Part shown: positions 5,506 through 7,493 of the stretch, piece by piece
Position numbering within the stretch: position 1 is the stretch's first letter
Layout of the letters: each line of letters opens with the position of its first letter
NCBI GenBank assembly: GCA_011051925.1
Contig: DRKE01000423.1
Location: forward strand, 1-7,493
Direction of reading: 5' to 3'
Length of the DNA stretch: 7,493 nt
DNA from: Deltaproteobacteria bacterium
GTDB taxonomy: Bacteria; Myxococcota_A; UBA9160; UBA4427
The notes under the pieces: generated by a model
What the model was told of the DNA's origin: nothing
The model's input: the letters and a program-made list of their open reading frames with translations, nothing else
The model's database searches: none
Program-made: the position numbers and the translations under genes

Positions 5506-6690
5506 GTGCTCGTCGTCGGGGAGGCCGTGAAGTCGGAGCGCGGGGAGCGCGGGGAGCGCGGGGAGCGCGGGGAGCGCGGGGAGCGTGGGGAGCGTGGGGA
5601 GAGTGAAGCGCGGGTCGGGAGCCGACGAAGCGCCGAGGAAGAGCCCGTGTCCGATGCGCCGGCCGATCTGCCGAACGAGGCCTCCGAAGAGGACCCGGAT
5701 CGGCGTAGTGAAGTGTCGTCCGTTCGCGGGCGCGACGAGATCCGTTTCGCCCATCTCTCCGATTGGCATGCGACCTCGCTCGTCGGCGGGGGCAGGGCGC
5801 TTCTTCGACCCAAACGGCTTTCGGGCTGGGCCTCGTGGGCCTTCTCCCGGCGATATCGTCATAGCCATCGCGTGCTCGAGGCGGCCTTCCGCGACCTCCA
5901 GTCCCTGGGCGTCGATCGGATTCTCGTCACGGGAGATCTGACGCACGTCTCGCTCGAACGCGAATTCAGGGCGGCCGCGGTCCAGCTCGAGGCGCTGGGC
6001 GATCCCGAACGGGTCTTCCTGATTCCCGGGAACCACGACTGTTATGTCCCCGTGCCGCACGAGGCGGCCTGGGATTATTGGGCGCCCTACCTCGCGGGCG
6101 GGCGACCGCAGGACTTCGATCCGGAGATCGGGGCCTGCCTGACCGGATGTCGCCCGGATGCGCCCGCACCGCGGCATCAGGACTATCCGACGCTGCGCCT
6201 GGCCGGTCGTCTCGCGATGATCGGTCTTTGCTCGGCCGTGCCGACGCCTCTCTTCCGGGCCGGGGGACGCCTGGGTCGTCTGCAGCTCGACCGGTTGGAG
6301 CGGCTTCTCGTGGCGCTGGAGGAGCGGGGTTTCTTCCGCGTCGTCATGATCCATCATCCGGTCGCGGAGACGGGCGAGCCCGCGCGTCGCGCTCTCGAGG
6401 ATGCCGCCGCGCTGAGGGAGCGCCTGTCCCGTGTCGGTGCGGAACTCGTCCTCCATGGTCACAAACACCGTCGGCACGTGGCGATGCTGCCGGGGCCGGA
6501 AGGCGAGATCCCCTCGATCGGCGTCCCGTCTTCGTCGGAAGTCGGAAGCCGGCCGGGGAAACGCGCTCAATACCACGTCTACACCGTGCGTCCGGGCGGG
6601 ACCGGGAAGGCGTTCGAACTCGAACCGGAGATCCGGGGCTACGATCCGGCGACCGGAAGGTTCGAGCGGATCGACGAACGACTGTTCTGA
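5506..6690 (+). CDS. Calcineurin-like metallophosphoesterase
   Basis: This two-metal phosphoesterase has 394 residues from the GTG chosen here. All signature blocks are present: DWH (Asp86, His88), GDLTH (143-147), GNHD (175-178), HH (283-284) and GHKH (318-321). Metallophosphoesterases of this class hydrolyse phosphomonoesters or diesters, including lipid and nucleotide substrates; the substrate here is unknown. No signal peptide or membrane segment is visible. Residues 11-31 are seven Glu-Arg-Gly repeats encoded by a 9-bp tandem repeat, and residues 32-78 are charged and probably disordered. A second GTG at 5647-5649 with GAGGAAGAG ahead would give 347 residues and leave the repeat in the leader; the catalytic domain is intact either way. 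It stands alone on the plus strand, divergent from the lipid operon, and may act on one of its phosphorylated products. Confidence 0.88.
   Translation: MLVVGEAVKSERGERGERGERGERGERGERGESEARVGSRRSAEEEPVSDAPADLPNEASEEDPDRRSEVSSVRGRDEIRFAHLSDWHATSLVGGGRALLRPKRLSGWASWAFSRRYRHSHRVLEAAFRDLQSLGVDRILVTGDLTHVSLEREFRAAAVQLEALGDPERVFLIPGNHDCYVPVPHEAAWDYWAPYLAGGRPQDFDPEIGACLTGCRPDAPAPRHQDYPTLRLAGRLAMIGLCSAVPTPLFRAGGRLGRLQLDRLERLLVALEERGFFRVVMIHHPVAETGEPARRALEDAAALRERLSRVGAELVLHGHKHRRHVAMLPGPEGEIPSIGVPSSSEVGSRPGKRAQYHVYTVRPGGTGKAFELEPEIRGYDPATGRFERIDERLF
5535..5597 (+). repeat. 9-bp tandem repeat, seven copies, G-quadruplex-prone
   Basis: GGAGCGCGG is repeated five times exactly (5535-5579), then twice as GGAGCGTGG (5580-5597), followed by a decayed partial unit. 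The plus strand therefore carries seven GGGG runs, each spaced by five bases (5542-5599), a classic G-quadruplex pattern that would also be in the mRNA. The 9-bp unit keeps the reading frame and encodes Glu-Arg-Gly repeats at the start of the metallophosphoesterase. Confidence 0.9.
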
Positions 6691-6718
6691 ACGGCTGCAG
6701 GGCCGCTCGGAGGCCGTT
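6690..6718 (+). terminator. Hairpin after the metallophosphoesterase (weak terminator candidate)
   Basis: AACGGCT (6690-6696) pairs with GGCCGTT (6712-6718), with one T-G wobble, immediately past the stop codon. No T-tract follows, so intrinsic termination is doubtful. It lies in the 69-bp convergent gap (6691-6759), which holds nothing else I can support. Confidence 0.25.
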
Positions 6719-6759
6719 GGATCTCCCGCTCCCGGTCTGGAAGAAGCTCGGCGGAGGCC

Positions 6760-7493
6760 TCAGGCATTCCCGGGTTTCCGCTCCTCTTCACGTCGCTCGG
6801 CAAGTTCCCGTCGCTCGGCAAGGATCCGCCGCACGAGTTCGAGGTCCTCGATCTTGTCGACGTCGACTGCCGCTTCCGCGCGGTCGATCGGAATCGCGCG
6901 GATCCGGATCCCGACGACCCTCGATGCACGTTCGAAGGCGGCTTCGAGATCGAGCCGGCGCGCAAGGAAGAGGAACAGGTTCTCCAGACCGAAGGCCCGG
7001 GCCATCCGCCAGGGCTGCTTCCTTTCGCTTTCGACGCGTCGCCAGAAGGCCGGCGCACCGATCGCCTCCGGCGTCCGGAAGAGGAAGAGATTGGCTCCGG
7101 AGAAGGCGTCGCCGCGAAAGCGGAGATAGGTCCGTTTCGATCCCGGAAAGCGGGCCTCGATCGCCCGGCGTGAGACCAGTCCGAGCGTGAGATCAGCATC
7201 GCTCTCCGCACTCCGGCTGAAGAACCCATCGAGGATCTCGTCGTCGAGAAGGGCGTGATCGGCCGTCGTGACGAGAACCGGCTCCTTTGCCAGACCGGCC
7301 CGTTCGAGACTCTCGATCACGCTCTGGCTCGGCGAGTCGGTGCTCTTCATCCATTCGATCGCGCCCCGTCGACGGAGTTCTACGAGCCGGGGGATCGCAT
7401 CGAGCAGCTCCGGGGCGTCGATGTTGATCAGGACGCTCTCGATCCCGGACTGGCCGAGGAGTCGTTCGACGACCCGGACCAGCATCGGTTCGC
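6760..7493 (-). CDS. MobA/IspD-like nucleotidyltransferase, N-terminus outside the window
   Basis: The visible part is an NTP-transferase (GT-A-like) domain. Codons before the first in-window Met read Glu-Pro, giving an EPMLVRVVERLL opening that matches the segment following the lost GxGxR/KP nucleotide-binding loop, so the gene runs off the right edge. Counting from that Met, VLVTTADHALL (70-80) carries the metal-binding Asp, GDAFSGANLFLF (125-136) is the substrate strand, and VDVDKIEDLELV (207-218) is the typical C-terminal signature of this family. The tail repeats AERREL/AERREE, caused by an 18-bp duplication. Such proteins transfer NMP from CTP or GTP to phosphorylated sugars, polyols or cofactors, and some lie beside CDP-alcohol phosphatidyltransferases. 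Here it may activate a lipid head group, which is inference. The substrate cannot be read without the N-terminus. Confidence 0.82.
   Translation of the reverse strand, partial: EPMLVRVVERLLGQSGIESVLINIDAPELLDAIPRLVELRRRGAIEWMKSTDSPSQSVIESLERAGLAKEPVLVTTADHALLDDEILDGFFSRSAESDADLTLGLVSRRAIEARFPGSKRTYLRFRGDAFSGANLFLFRTPEAIGAPAFWRRVESERKQPWRMARAFGLENLFLFLARRLDLEAAFERASRVVGIRIRAIPIDRAEAAVDVDKIEDLELVRRILAERRELAERREEERKPGNA
6791..6822. repeat. 14-bp direct repeat at the 3' end of the nucleotidyltransferase gene
   Basis: CGTCGCTCGGCAAG occurs at 6791-6804 and 6809-6822, an 18-bp period. It duplicates six codons, giving two consecutive Leu-Ala-Glu-Arg-Arg-Glu blocks in the charged C-terminal tail. 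It is probably a recent slippage duplication. Confidence 0.75.

Noticed and set aside
5535..5597. CRISPR array
   Set aside because: The units are 9 bp and contiguous, with no spacers; it is a simple tandem repeat.
5317..6576. Minus-strand frame extending the lipocalin-like protein to 871 residues
   Set aside because: The added part lies antisense to the metallophosphoesterase and translates the tandem repeat as a Pro/Leu/Ala run; the GTG at 5316 with a signal peptide is a better start.
6078..7190. 370-residue plus-strand open frame crossing two genes
   Set aside because: Arg/Ser/Gly-rich shadow that overlaps the metallophosphoesterase in another frame and the nucleotidyltransferase antisense.
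1..7493. tRNA, rRNA, insertion sequence or integrase-type mobile element
   Set aside because: No cloverleaf-like segment, transposase motif, terminal inverted repeats or target duplications were recognised by eye.

Overview
The window is a GC-rich bacterial chromosomal segment. Genes are tightly packed, several starts are GTG or TTG, and long open frames run antisense to the real genes. The style fits a high-GC proteobacterial or Myxococcota/Binatota-like genome, possibly environmental. That placement is inference; there is no rRNA or other marker gene in the window.

Layout on the minus strand, in order of transcription. Coming in from the right edge is a MobA/IspD-like nucleotidyltransferase whose N-terminus is cut off (7493-6760). 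After a plus-strand gene comes a probable five-gene operon: an exported, lipocalin-like (AttH/CrtC/Svf1-type) protein (5316-3961), a diacylglycerol/lipid kinase (3909-2899), a Tam41-like CDP-diacylglycerol synthase candidate (2795-1812), and two short-chain dehydrogenases (1640-876 and 864-1). The plus strand holds one gene, a calcineurin-like metallophosphoesterase (5506-6690), which diverges from the lipocalin-like gene and converges on the nucleotidyltransferase. The divergent region 5317-5505 carries palindromes and the only AT-rich promoter-like patch in the window.

How the genes may work together. A lipid kinase would turn diacylglycerol into phosphatidate. The next gene resembles Tam41, the mitochondrial enzyme that turns phosphatidate plus CTP into CDP-diacylglycerol, so the pair would cover two consecutive steps. 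The nucleotidyltransferase could activate a head-group alcohol phosphate, the metallophosphoesterase could remove a phosphate, the reductases could modify an acyl or alcohol moiety, and the exported lipocalin-like protein could bind the product. The window therefore looks like an accessory phospholipid or glycolipid pathway. The kinase and the dehydrogenases are firm at family level. The Tam41 and lipocalin-like assignments rest on motif and pattern recognition, and the joint pathway is a hypothesis.

Other notable structure: a 9-bp repeat in seven copies (5535-5597) that forms evenly spaced G4 runs and encodes Glu-Arg-Gly repeats at the start of the metallophosphoesterase frame; a shared palindromic motif upstream of both the dehydrogenase pair and the metallophosphoesterase; and a stop codon that overlaps a Shine-Dalgarno sequence between the two dehydrogenases.
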